NCBI GenBank assembly: GCA_044229535.1
Contig: JBGASU010000001.1
Coordinates: forward strand, 186,001-250,000
Reading direction: 5' to 3'
Source: CAZLFQ01 sp044229535
GTDB taxonomy: Bacteria > Pseudomonadota > Alphaproteobacteria > Rickettsiales > Midichloriaceae
DNA length: 64,000 nt
Each line of letters begins with the position of its first letter. The stretch's first letter is position 1. The position numbers and the translations under genes are program-made. The notes beneath the pieces are model-generated. The model was not told where the DNA came from. It did no database searches and worked only from the letters and a program-made list of their open reading frames with translations. Shown piece by piece: positions 35,714-44,744 of this stretch.

Positions 35714-36958
35714 ATGGCAAAGCAGCGGAACACGACTATAGGTATTCTTGATATTGGAAGTTCCAAGATTGTTTGCTTTATCGCGCGTATAATTTCTGGT
35801 AGCAAAATTGAGATTGTTGGTATTGGTCATAATATAGCGCATGGAATTAAAGCTGGTAGAATTACAGATATTAAGCTTGCAGAAACTGCGGTAATACAGG
35901 CAGTAGAAGCTGCTGAGAAGATGGCGAATGAAAGAATTAAAAAGATATATGTTAGTATTTCTTCTAATAATCTAATATCTCAGCGCATGACATCTGACCT
36001 AATGGTAACTGGTCATGAGATTAGTGATAAAGACATCAACCGACTTTTATTCCAATTACTCGATAAATACAACGATCAAGAGTTAGAAGTTATCCATTCA
36101 TTTGCTTATGATTATATGCTGGATGGCAATAGAGGGATTGATAATCCATTAGGAATGTATGGAAATAAGCTTACTGGAGATTTCCATATTGTATCTACGC
36201 CTACTACGCACGTATTAAACTTAAATAATTGTTTATCGCGTTGCCAGTTGGAGGTTGATAGCTTTGTTTCATCATCTTATGCAAGTGGTATTTCTTGTTT
36301 GATGCCTGATGAGATGACATTAGGAGTTACATTAATAGAATTAGGTGGTGGTAATACTTCTATATCTGTATTTAATCGCGGACAAATGCTTTATACAGAT
36401 GCATTGCCAATTGGCGGTATTCACATAACAAATGATATAGCTCGCGGGCTTTCCACAGATTTTTTAAGCGCAGAAAGAGTGAAAACTCTATATGGAACAA
36501 CTGTTATGACATCTGCGGATCATGATGAAATGATTGAAGTGCCTATAGCATCTAATGGTGAAGATTCAGAGATGAATGTTGTGAATCGTTCAACTCTAGT
36601 TGAGATTATTAGAGCGCGCGTTGACGAGATTTTAGAAATAACAGCCAAAAAATTAGAGCTATCGGGAATGCAAAAATTTGCTGGCAACAAGATTGTGATC
36701 ACGGGTGGTGGCGCATTGCTTGGTGGCATGAAAGAATTGGTTTCTCACACTTTTTCTAAAACCGTAAGAGTTGGTTACCCTAAACAAATTCTTGGTCTTG
36801 CGGAAAGCACGAGTGGTGTTGCATTTTCTACTTCTGTAGGGATGTTGTTACACGTTGTTGAGCTAGAAAGTTTGTATTCTTATTCTAGTAAAACCCCAGC
36901 AAATGAATATGGTCCACTTGGTAGTGTGTTTAATTGGTTAAAAGAAAACTTCGGTTAG
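35714..36958 (+). CDS. ftsA: Cell division protein FtsA
   Basis: A 414-residue actin-like ATPase that tethers FtsZ to the membrane. Visible are the phosphate-1 motif GILDIGSSKIVCFI, the FtsA-specific 1C domain, TLIELGGGNTSISVF, the SHMA-type GGIHITNDIARGL and ITGGGALLGGMKEL. The C-terminal amphipathic helix (LGSVFNWLKENFG) that binds membrane is present. ftsZ does not follow; instead a converging ABC exporter ends one base away. Confidence 0.96.
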   Translation: MAKQRNTTIGILDIGSSKIVCFIARIISGSKIEIVGIGHNIAHGIKAGRITDIKLAETAVIQAVEAAEKMANERIKKIYVSISSNNLISQRMTSDLMVTGHEISDKDINRLLFQLLDKYNDQELEVIHSFAYDYMLDGNRGIDNPLGMYGNKLTGDFHIVSTPTTHVLNLNNCLSRCQLEVDSFVSSSYASGISCLMPDEMTLGVTLIELGGGNTSISVFNRGQMLYTDALPIGGIHITNDIARGLSTDFLSAERVKTLYGTTVMTSADHDEMIEVPIASNGEDSEMNVVNRSTLVEIIRARVDEILEITAKKLELSGMQKFAGNKIVITGGGALLGGMKELVSHTFSKTVRVGYPKQILGLAESTSGVAFSTSVGMLLHVVELESLYSYSSKTPANEYGPLGSVFNWLKENFG

Positions 36959-36959
36959 T

Positions 36960-38729
36960 TTAACTATTTCCATTTAATCCGTAGAACTGTAACTTTGCTA
37001 ACGATTTATACACGCCATTATCTTTTTCTATTAATTGTGCATGAGTGCCAGATTCTACAATTTTGCCTTTATCTAAAACTATAATATGATCTGCATTAAC
37101 AACCGTAGATAACCTATGCGCTATAACAATAGTTGTTCTTCCTTTCATCAAGTTAGTTAGTGCTTTTTGAACTAATTGCTCGTTTTCTGAATCTAAACTT
37201 GATGTGGCTTCATCTAATAATAAGATTTTTGCATCGTTTAAAATAGCGCGCGCAATTGCAATTCTTTGTTTTTGCCCACCAGATAATCTAACTCCTTTCT
37301 CTCCTAAAAACGTATTTAGCCCATCAGGCATTTTTTCAATGAATTCCATAGCATTTGCCGCTAATGCCGCCTGAGTTACTTGCTCTTTTGTTGCATTCGG
37401 ATTCCCATATAAAATATTATCATAAGCTGTACCTGAGAATATTACTGCATCTTGAGATACATACGCAAATTGCCTTCTAAGGTTTGATAATTTGATTTTT
37501 TTTATGTCTGTATCTCCAAAGAATATATTACCATCGGATACGTCATAAAATCTCTCAAGCAACATAAAAATAGTGCTTTTCCCTGCGCCAGATTTTCCAA
37601 CTAAAGCAGTTATTTTTCCAGGTTTTATATCAAAAGATATCTTTTTGATTGAAGCACGCTCAGGGTTAGACTCGTAGAAAAAAGTAACATTTTGAAATGA
37701 TATGCTGCCATCAAAATGATTAGTAAGTTCTATTGCGTTTGTATCATCAATAATTGTTGGTTTTGTACCCAAGAAATCAAATATACGCTCTGTCGCACCA
37801 GCTGCTTTATCTAACTCCCCATACACTTCTGATAGAGCTGCAATTGCACCTGCGCATACTATAGATATGTATATAAAGGCTGTAAGCTCGCCAGCTGTTA
37901 TGTTTCCATCTAATACTTGATGTCCGCCAACCCATAGAATTATTCCTATACCGCTAAATACCAGAGTTATGATGGTCATTGTAACAATGCCGCGAAGTGT
38001 TATTCGCTTCAGGGTCAAAGCCATTTGTTCTTTTATTTTGTTTGTGAAATACTCTGATTCTTGATCTTCTCTGACATAAGCTTGTATGGTTTTTATAGCG
38101 TTAATTGTTTGTTCAGAAATAGCCGATAACTCACCAACTTTGTCTTGAGATTCCTTAGATAATTTTCGCAGTTTCCTACCCAATATCATTATTGGAGATA
38201 TTACTATTGGGATTAAAATTAAAATCATGAGAGTAAGTTTTTTACTTGTAAAAACAAGCATTGCAACGCCGCCAATAAATAGAACTATATTACGCATTGC
38301 CATAGAAAGACTGCTGCCTATTATATTCAGTAAAAGTGTTGTATCAGAAACTATATAAGCTAAGACATTTCCAGAGCTGTTTTTTTCATAGAAGCTAGGA
38401 GACAGGCGAAGCATGTGATGATATATATCTTTGCGAAGATCAGCTATAACTTTTTCACCAGTCCAAGTGATTAGAAAAAACCTCAGAAATGTGAATATTG
38501 CCAATATCAAAACTATTCCAAATAGTAGAAATAGTGATTGATCTAGCATCGCGGTATTTTTTGCAGTGATGCCTTCATCTATAAATATTTTTACACCTTT
38601 ACTTATGAATAAGACTGCTGCAGATGTGAATATTAATGAGATTAATACGCCAAACAACATTCCTTTGTAAGGTTTGAGATAAGGAATGATATGTATTAGG
38701 TTATATTTTTTTGATTTTGTTTCTGACAT
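36960..38729 (-). CDS. ABC exporter, fused membrane and ATPase domains (MsbA-like)
   Basis: A 589-residue half-transporter. Six membrane helices occupy about residues 15-310; the ATPase domain has Walker A GKSGAGKST, the signature LSGGQKQR, Walker B ILLLDEATSSLD and the H-loop IVIAHRLSTV. It would work as a homodimer. Similarity in layout to MsbA and other lipid or peptide exporters is clear, but the substrate is not. With kdsA elsewhere in the window a role in lipid A flipping is possible. Confidence 0.92.
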   Translation of the reverse strand: MSETKSKKYNLIHIIPYLKPYKGMLFGVLISLIFTSAAVLFISKGVKIFIDEGITAKNTAMLDQSLFLLFGIVLILAIFTFLRFFLITWTGEKVIADLRKDIYHHMLRLSPSFYEKNSSGNVLAYIVSDTTLLLNIIGSSLSMAMRNIVLFIGGVAMLVFTSKKLTLMILILIPIVISPIMILGRKLRKLSKESQDKVGELSAISEQTINAIKTIQAYVREDQESEYFTNKIKEQMALTLKRITLRGIVTMTIITLVFSGIGIILWVGGHQVLDGNITAGELTAFIYISIVCAGAIAALSEVYGELDKAAGATERIFDFLGTKPTIIDDTNAIELTNHFDGSISFQNVTFFYESNPERASIKKISFDIKPGKITALVGKSGAGKSTIFMLLERFYDVSDGNIFFGDTDIKKIKLSNLRRQFAYVSQDAVIFSGTAYDNILYGNPNATKEQVTQAALAANAMEFIEKMPDGLNTFLGEKGVRLSGGQKQRIAIARAILNDAKILLLDEATSSLDSENEQLVQKALTNLMKGRTTIVIAHRLSTVVNADHIIVLDKGKIVESGTHAQLIEKDNGVYKSLAKLQFYGLNGNS

Positions 38730-38809
38730 GTTTTAAAGAAGTATCTTCACTGTATGTTTTATTTCTGGTATAAAATATATGTAATAAATTATCTTATCAA
38801 GGTTTGGTT

Positions 38810-40348
38810 ATGAATAAATTAATGATTAGTGCTTTTGCTTTAACCATTCTTGCCGGTTCTTCTGCAGTATGGGCGCAAACTCAACAAGTCACACAGCCTG
38901 CGCAAGTAGCAGCCCCAGCGCAGTCTCAAGTTTCTTCTATAGTGCAATACCAAGCTCCAGCTGCGATGGTATTGCCGTCATTTGCAGATTTAGTTCAATC
39001 TACAATGCCAGCAGTAGTTAATATTTCTACTACTCAGAGTGTTAACGTTTCTTCAAATCCATTTGAAGAATTTAAAAATGAAATCCCAGAAGGTAACCAA
39101 TATGACTTCTTTAGGGAATTTTTTGATCGTGAATTTGGTGCGCCAGAACAAAGAAAACGTAAAGCTACTTCATTAGGTTCTGGATTTATAATAGATTCAT
39201 CTGGTTTTGTGGTAACAAATAATCACGTAATAGCTGAAGCTGATGAAATCAATGTTGTTGTAACTGAAAACGGCGAAGATAAGACATATAAAGCGAAATT
39301 GATTGGTTCTGACCAAAAAACCGATTTGGCGGTATTAAAAATTGAAGCAAGCAGAACTTTCCCTGCTCTAAAATTTGGTGATGCAGATAAATCAAGAGTC
39401 GGTGACTGGGTGATTACAATTGGTAATCCGTTTGGTTTGGGCGGTACTGTGACTAAAGGAATAATATCGGCAAAATCTAGGTTTATTGCAGGGCAATTTG
39501 ATGAATTTATTCAAACCGATGCTTCAATTAATCGTGGTAATTCAGGTGGCCCAATGATTAATCTTAAAGGTGAAGTAATTGGTGTGAATTCAGTTATTAT
39601 TAGCCCATCTGGTGGCAATGTAGGAATTGGTTTAGCAATACCTTCCAACCTTGCGAAGCCAATTATAGACCAATTGAGAGAAAAAGGATCTATTGTCCGA
39701 GGTTGGTTAGGCGTAAAGATCCAGCCAGTTACAGATGATATTGCAAAAAGCTTAGGTTTGTCGGAATCTAAGGGTGCGTTAGTTGCTGAGGTTGTTAAAG
39801 ACAGTCCATCTGATAAGTCTGGCATTAAAGTTGGTGATGTTATAATGAAGTTTGATGGTAAATTAATTTCGTCAATGCAAAAGCTTCCTAGAATTGTTGC
39901 TGAAACACCTCTTGGTAAAAAGGTTCAGGTTGAGCTGGTTAGGGATGGCAAACCAATGATAGTTGATACAGTAGTTGAAAAAACTGCAGAAAATGCAGAA
40001 GATCAAGCTGCGGCAAAACAATCTAAAGCAGAAGACAAACAATCCGCTGTTGGCGCTACTATACTTGGAATGAAGCTTGAAGCCATATCCCCAGCGCTAC
40101 GTCAGAAATATAAGATTGATAAAGCTGCCTCTGGGATTGTAGTTACCAAAGTTAACAGGAATACTACTGCTTCTGATGTTGGAGTAAGGGTAGGTGATGT
40201 TATAATTCGCTTCAATAAAACCAAAGTAGAAAAAGTTGAAGACCTTGATAAAGCTGTTAAAGATGCAAAATCTGCTGGAGCTAAGAACGGAGTTATGTTA
40301 GTTTCTCGCAGCGGTAGCAACCAGTTTGTTGTGATAGATTTAGAATAG
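38810..40348 (+). CDS. HtrA/DegP-type periplasmic serine protease
   Basis: A 512-residue Do-family protease and chaperone. ATG 38810 is chosen over a TTG at 38804; it gives a signal peptide MNKLMISAFALTILAGSSA with cleavage near VWA-Q. The catalytic triad is His near 138 (VTNNHVIAEAD), Asp near 171 (KTDLAVLKI) and Ser near 243 (RGNSGGP). Two PDZ domains follow (about 285-385 and 410-505). It degrades or refolds misfolded envelope proteins. A Gln/Pro-rich stretch after the signal peptide is unusual but minor. Confidence 0.95.
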   Translation: MNKLMISAFALTILAGSSAVWAQTQQVTQPAQVAAPAQSQVSSIVQYQAPAAMVLPSFADLVQSTMPAVVNISTTQSVNVSSNPFEEFKNEIPEGNQYDFFREFFDREFGAPEQRKRKATSLGSGFIIDSSGFVVTNNHVIAEADEINVVVTENGEDKTYKAKLIGSDQKTDLAVLKIEASRTFPALKFGDADKSRVGDWVITIGNPFGLGGTVTKGIISAKSRFIAGQFDEFIQTDASINRGNSGGPMINLKGEVIGVNSVIISPSGGNVGIGLAIPSNLAKPIIDQLREKGSIVRGWLGVKIQPVTDDIAKSLGLSESKGALVAEVVKDSPSDKSGIKVGDVIMKFDGKLISSMQKLPRIVAETPLGKKVQVELVRDGKPMIVDTVVEKTAENAEDQAAAKQSKAEDKQSAVGATILGMKLEAISPALRQKYKIDKAASGIVVTKVNRNTTASDVGVRVGDVIIRFNKTKVEKVEDLDKAVKDAKSAGAKNGVMLVSRSGSNQFVVIDLE

Positions 40349-40388
40349 GTTTCTGCCATAAATTTGGTTAATAGGAGTATAAAAAATT

Positions 40389-41528
40389 ATGTCTGAGCCT
40401 AGAGTATTACAGGTTCTTCCTGAATTAAATCAGGGAGGAGTTGAAAGAGGCACTATAGACATTGCTCGTGCTTTAACAGAGGCTGGATTTAATAGCTTTG
40501 TATGCTCCAATGGTGGAAAAATGGTTTCTGAACTTGAAGCTTTAAAAGTTACCCACATTAAATTACCAGTTAATAGTAAAAACCCTATTACGATAATAAA
40601 AAATATTTTTAAGCTTAAGGATATAATAAAGCAAAACGACATAAACATCGTGCATGCCAGATCTAGAGCGCCAGCTTGGAGCTCGTATCTTGCTTGTTTG
40701 CTTACGGGTTGTAATTTTATTACAACTTTCCATGGTGCTTATGGTGCAGAGCATTCTCTTAAAAGGTTTTATAATTCTGTAATGCTTCGTGGTAAGAGGG
40801 TAATTGCCATCTCTAACTTTATTCTAAAACACATCGAAACAAGATATAGGTGTAATATTAGCAGAATAAAGGTGGTGCATCGTGGCGTAGATTTAGATTA
40901 CTTTAATCCCAAAAAAGTTACTCAAAGCCGTATTGAGCAAGTTAAAAAAATGCTGAATATGGAGTTAAAGGGAAAAGTTATACTAATGCCAGCGCGTATA
41001 ACTAGGTTAAAAGGCCATATCTATATGTTGGAAGCGCTAAAATATTTGAAAGATGAAGATTATACATTCTTAATTGTTGGTATTACTACGGATAAGCACT
41101 ACGAGTATAAGAAAGAAATAGAGAGAACTATCATAGCATATGGTCTGAAAGATAAAGTATCTATACATTCTGCTGTTAGCGATATGCCAGCTCTTTATTC
41201 GTTGAGTGATATAGTGGTGTGTCCAACTATTACTGCTGAGGCATTTGGCAGGACTATTACAGAAGCGCAAGCTATGGGTAAATTAGTCGTTGCTACAAGA
41301 ATTGGTGCGCCAGTTGAGATAATTGATAATGGCAAGTCTGGGTTTTTAGTTTCGGTAAATGATCCATCTGATATGACAGATGTTTTGCGTAAACTATTTA
41401 AAATGGATGAAAAGTCTAAAGCAAAAATAGTTAAAGTTGCTAAGGAAAAAGTGGAAAGTGAGTTTTCATTAGACAAAATGTGCCAGCAGACTTTGAATAT
41501 CTACAAAGAAGTCCTTGAATCAAATTAG
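40389..41528 (+). CDS. Glycosyltransferase family 4
   Basis: A 379-residue GT-B fold enzyme. The N-terminal LQVLPELNQGGVERGTIDIA is typical of GT4 acceptor-side domains; the donor domain contains ILMPARITRLKGHIYMLEAL and the EX7E-type EAFGRTITEAQAMGKLVVA, then GAPVEIIDNGKSGFLV. It probably adds a sugar to LPS or another envelope glycan from a nucleotide-sugar donor. It lies 40 bases after the protease gene, possibly co-transcribed. Confidence 0.9.
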   Translation: MSEPRVLQVLPELNQGGVERGTIDIARALTEAGFNSFVCSNGGKMVSELEALKVTHIKLPVNSKNPITIIKNIFKLKDIIKQNDINIVHARSRAPAWSSYLACLLTGCNFITTFHGAYGAEHSLKRFYNSVMLRGKRVIAISNFILKHIETRYRCNISRIKVVHRGVDLDYFNPKKVTQSRIEQVKKMLNMELKGKVILMPARITRLKGHIYMLEALKYLKDEDYTFLIVGITTDKHYEYKKEIERTIIAYGLKDKVSIHSAVSDMPALYSLSDIVVCPTITAEAFGRTITEAQAMGKLVVATRIGAPVEIIDNGKSGFLVSVNDPSDMTDVLRKLFKMDEKSKAKIVKVAKEKVESEFSLDKMCQQTLNIYKEVLESN

Positions 41529-41536
41529 CTTTGAAT

Positions 41537-42460
41537 TTATACAGTAACTACTATTTTTCCGAAATGTTTTCTCGATTCTAATCTTTCTATGGCTTTTGGT
41601 AGATCGACAAATGAATGAACAGAATCAATTTCTGGTTTTATCATGTTTCGTTCAATTAAGGGATGTAGATTTCGAATAGCTTGACGAATCAATGTCGCTT
41701 TTTTGTCTTTCGATTTAGATCTGAGGGTTGATCCTTGAATAATCAAATTTTTCATTAGTATGGAAGCAGCATTTACTTGGGCTTTAGCGCTGTCCATAAC
41801 TGCTATAGTTATAATCCTTCCATTTTTATTCATTACAGAGATATTTTTATCAAAATAATCGCCACCTAAAATATCTAGCAATAAATCTACTCCTCCAATC
41901 CTTTTTATATTGTCAACCCAATCGCCTGTGTAATTGAAAATACTATCTGCCCCTAGGTTACCACATATTTCAATTTTCTCATCAGAGCCCACTGAGCTAA
42001 AAACGTTTGCTCCATATGCTTTACATAGTTTTACAGCAAAGCTACCAATACCGCTTGTAGCACCATGAATTAAAACATATTCGCCTTGTTTTAATTTTCC
42101 TAAGCAAAATATATTTAAAAACGTTGTAATTAGAGCTTCTGGTAAAGCTGCTGCTTCCACCAAATTGTAACTTGATGGTATAGGTAGGACGTGCTGTTCT
42201 GGCACTCTAACATACTCAGCAAATCCATCGGAAGTTAGTAGAGCACAGACTTTTTTATCTGTGCCTACTATGGTGCCAGAAACTTCTAGCCCTGGTACGA
42301 CAGAGCCATCTGGCGATGGATACAATCCTTTTATTTGCAAGGTATCCGCCCTGTTGATACCAATTGCAGAAACTTTAATTAGTGCATAGCTTCTTTTGGC
42401 TTTTGGTATCTCTGTGGTTTTTAATTCAAGTTTATTATCTATGATTTGCCAATGTCGCAT
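41537..42460 (-). CDS. Quinone oxidoreductase-like medium-chain dehydrogenase
   Basis: A 307-residue zinc-free MDR enzyme. The N-terminal GroES-like domain has VSAIGINRADTLQIKGLYP (NRAD, as in NADPH:quinone reductases of the PIG3/Qor type) and the Rossmann domain has VLIHGATSGIGSFAVKLCKAYG. The zinc ligands of alcohol dehydrogenases are missing. It would reduce quinones or enones with NADPH. Its start overlaps the end of the upstream hypothetical gene by 26 bases. Confidence 0.9.
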   Translation of the reverse strand: MRHWQIIDNKLELKTTEIPKAKRSYALIKVSAIGINRADTLQIKGLYPSPDGSVVPGLEVSGTIVGTDKKVCALLTSDGFAEYVRVPEQHVLPIPSSYNLVEAAALPEALITTFLNIFCLGKLKQGEYVLIHGATSGIGSFAVKLCKAYGANVFSSVGSDEKIEICGNLGADSIFNYTGDWVDNIKRIGGVDLLLDILGGDYFDKNISVMNKNGRIITIAVMDSAKAQVNAASILMKNLIIQGSTLRSKSKDKKATLIRQAIRNLHPLIERNMIKPEIDSVHSFVDLPKAIERLESRKHFGKIVVTV

Positions 42461-43100
42461 TCTCTTTTTGTGAGTCTGTTTTGTTATCTATAGAATGATC
42501 AGATATTTTAGATATGACAATTTTTTTATTGCATAGATTTTTTATTTTTTTATAAAGTTGCTCAATACATTGTGAGTCATTGATAGAACCATCGAACACC
42601 TGTTTGAAAGCAGTAGTGAAGTAAAAAGAGCATTCTAATAGCTGAAGTGGGTCGTTAATAGGCACTGTTTTTACCATTTCTTTAATCTCAAAATTTCTAA
42701 ATTTTGTAATATTAGTTAAGTGCAGTTTGTTTAGCATATCGAAGCTTTGAAGAAAAAAATTCAGTTCTACAGTAACATGATCAGAGTTTTGGTGTGTAGA
42801 TAAGTATTTTTTTATTAAATTGATGGCTAAACCTGAAGTTTGAACGCAGACTTGATAGTTGTGAATAAGAGCCTTACAACTTCTTCTAACAACATTCACT
42901 TGCATTAGTTTTAATTCATTAAAATTATGAATCATATAGCGCAGCCTGCTTAAGTTAAAGTGTAAAATATCGATTTGGTTTTGTGCGGTTATCATACTTA
43001 AATGAGATGTGGCATCTCTTCTTTTTCCACGTAGTTCGAGTAGTTCTATAGCTAAATTTTCTAATAAAGTAGCAGCATCAGGTCTGTGTATTCCTTTCAT
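42435..43100 (-). CDS. Hypothetical helical protein, 221 residues
   Basis: The start at 43100 (MKGIHRPDAATLLENLA) is preferred over an ATG at 43145 because AAGGA lies at a good distance upstream. The protein is predicted helical, rich in Leu, Asn and Lys, with no signal peptide or membrane segment. Stretches such as LLENLAIELLELRGKRRDAT and LHFNLSRLRYMIHNFNELKL suggest a helical bundle, vaguely like four-helix '23S rRNA-IVP' type proteins, but this is not a firm match. A hairpin ATCCCTTG-AGAG-CAAGGGAT (43144-43163) lies upstream. Confidence 0.55.
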   Translation of the reverse strand: MKGIHRPDAATLLENLAIELLELRGKRRDATSHLSMITAQNQIDILHFNLSRLRYMIHNFNELKLMQVNVVRRSCKALIHNYQVCVQTSGLAINLIKKYLSTHQNSDHVTVELNFFLQSFDMLNKLHLTNITKFRNFEIKEMVKTVPINDPLQLLECSFYFTTAFKQVFDGSINDSQCIEQLYKKIKNLCNKKIVISKISDHSIDNKTDSQKENATLANHR

Positions 43101-43216
43101 TTTAATCCTTAAAATTAATGTTTTATAATAGATGATTTGTCCCATCCCTTGAGAGCAAGGGATTATATCAAATAATATGAAATTTACTACATGTTTTAAG
43201 TGTGAAATTATAAATA

Positions 43217-44683
43217 TTATCCACCCATGCTTGGACCAGTTAAGTTATGGTTTGCACGATCTTTTTTGGGTTCTATTTTGTCAGATCTGACAATTCTCTG
43301 TTGAAAAGAATCTGGAGTTTTTTTCTTTGCTTTTAGATATAATTTACGTTCTGCATAAAAACGTTTTGCATTGGCTTGTTCTAATAATGATTTATCATTT
43401 TGACTTAATTCTTTTCTTTGTACTTCTTCCTTGAATTCATTATATGCATGTTTTGTAGCATCTGCAGATTTAGATTTGCTCAATTTAGAGTTTAAGCCTT
43501 CTAAAGCTATATCTTGTTCTTTTGGTTTGGATTTGATAGGTGTAGGGGTGGTTTTATAATGCTCTCTATATTCATCTACCATAGGATTAAAATTTCTAAA
43601 ATTTTTGGCATATGAAAATCCATCTTTTAAAATAACTTGTTTAAAATCTTGCCAAAATGTTCTTTCTTTAGATGGTGGTATGAAAGTATCTACCTGCTTA
43701 TTGTAGAAATCTATGTTGTTTTTATACGTTTCTTTTGCATTAAATGTTGATGACTTTGCTTGCGTTTGTGCACCAGCAGTTGATCGTAATGCATAGTGCT
43801 GTGCTCGCATTTCGCCCAATCTTCTTCTAAGATCGTCATTTTGTTCTCCGTGTTCCAGTTGATCTATGCCAAGTTTCCGAGCGAGTGCTGCGTTTGCATT
43901 TATAAGCATATCTTTGTGTTTTGCATACGCTACGCCTTTTGCTGAGGCGCTTCCAGATTCTAAGAAGTAAGCGCCTAATGTTATTAATCCACCAGCAATA
44001 TTGAGTGATGCAAAATTAGTTATTAATGGAATTATTGTTGTGGGAATCTTTTCTAAGAAAGTTGTAGTTATAACTTTTGCTTTGTTGATTTCTTTCCAAT
44101 TAGATTCTGGTTGAACTTCTTTATTCGCTATTTTTATGCCAAATAGTTTTTCTGCAATTACTTTGTTTTGAGTGCGTAGTAATAGCATTTCTTCAAGCAT
44201 AGCTCTTTCTTCTTGAAGGTTTCTTTGTGCTCTGAATTTTTTTACCTCTGAATACATAGTATATCCTACGTTCGCCGCTATAACTACTGCAGAGATAGTA
44301 GATAATACTGCGATCCATAAAACGGGTGCTGCAATAGCACTGGCGATAGCAAAACCCAAACCTACTAGTACCATTGCTCTTATTGCAAATGGTGATGTCG
44401 CCACATCCAAAAATCTTTTGAATCCTAAGTATATTCTATTCTTCAAGTTTGGCTTTACATCATCTATTTCAAGTGCCGCTTCTTGTTTAGTCAATTCTTC
44501 GTTTTTTCGGTTTCTACGAACTAAAAATTTGGGTGTGAAATCTTGTATCAATATCTTACGGAATTTTGCGTAAAATTTATTGAATTCATATAAATCATCA
44601 AGGTAATCTATGAGCGACCTAGATTTCACTGCTTCAGCAAGAAACTTAAATGCTGTTTTGAAAATTGTAGGTAATGATTCCAT
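43217..44683 (-). CDS. Membrane protein of a paralogous pair, unknown function (1)
   Basis: A 488-residue protein of no known family. Two long hydrophobic regions (about residues 100-145 and 220-250) divide a basic N-terminal domain, a middle helix (EERAMLEEMLLLRTQNKVIA) and a long C-terminal domain. It is homologous to the next upstream gene: RAMLEEMLLLRTQ matches RAILEEIMLLKTQ, and WQDFKQVILKDGFSYAKNFR matches WQDAGKLWIKDGISLAATFR, both followed by N-x-[HN]PM and an EYR/DYRREY segment. There is no cleavable signal. It has its own CtrA-type box 47 bp upstream. A membrane-targeted effector or envelope protein are both possible. Confidence 0.65.
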   Translation of the reverse strand: MESLPTIFKTAFKFLAEAVKSRSLIDYLDDLYEFNKFYAKFRKILIQDFTPKFLVRRNRKNEELTKQEAALEIDDVKPNLKNRIYLGFKRFLDVATSPFAIRAMVLVGLGFAIASAIAAPVLWIAVLSTISAVVIAANVGYTMYSEVKKFRAQRNLQEERAMLEEMLLLRTQNKVIAEKLFGIKIANKEVQPESNWKEINKAKVITTTFLEKIPTTIIPLITNFASLNIAGGLITLGAYFLESGSASAKGVAYAKHKDMLINANAALARKLGIDQLEHGEQNDDLRRRLGEMRAQHYALRSTAGAQTQAKSSTFNAKETYKNNIDFYNKQVDTFIPPSKERTFWQDFKQVILKDGFSYAKNFRNFNPMVDEYREHYKTTPTPIKSKPKEQDIALEGLNSKLSKSKSADATKHAYNEFKEEVQRKELSQNDKSLLEQANAKRFYAERKLYLKAKKKTPDSFQQRIVRSDKIEPKKDRANHNLTGPSMGG

Positions 44684-44729
44684 GTGGAGTATACCTTAGT
44701 TGATCTATTTAAATCTTATATATTAAAGA

Positions 44730-44744
44730 TTAATAAAAAGTTAA
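44730..44744. promoter_or_regulatory. CtrA-type box upstream of the 43217-44683 gene
   Basis: TTAA (44730-44733), TAAAAAG, TTAA (44741-44744), preceded by TTAAAGA on the downstream side. TATAAG follows towards the gene after nine bases. The near edge is 47 bp from the start codon, and the box overlaps the stop codon of the upstream paralogue. Confidence 0.6.

Noticed and set aside
43144..43163. Hairpin ATCCCTTG-AGAG-CAAGGGAT as terminator of the 43217-44683 gene
   Set aside because: The stem is good but no T run follows on the minus strand, so it is mentioned only as a hairpin upstream of the neighbouring gene.
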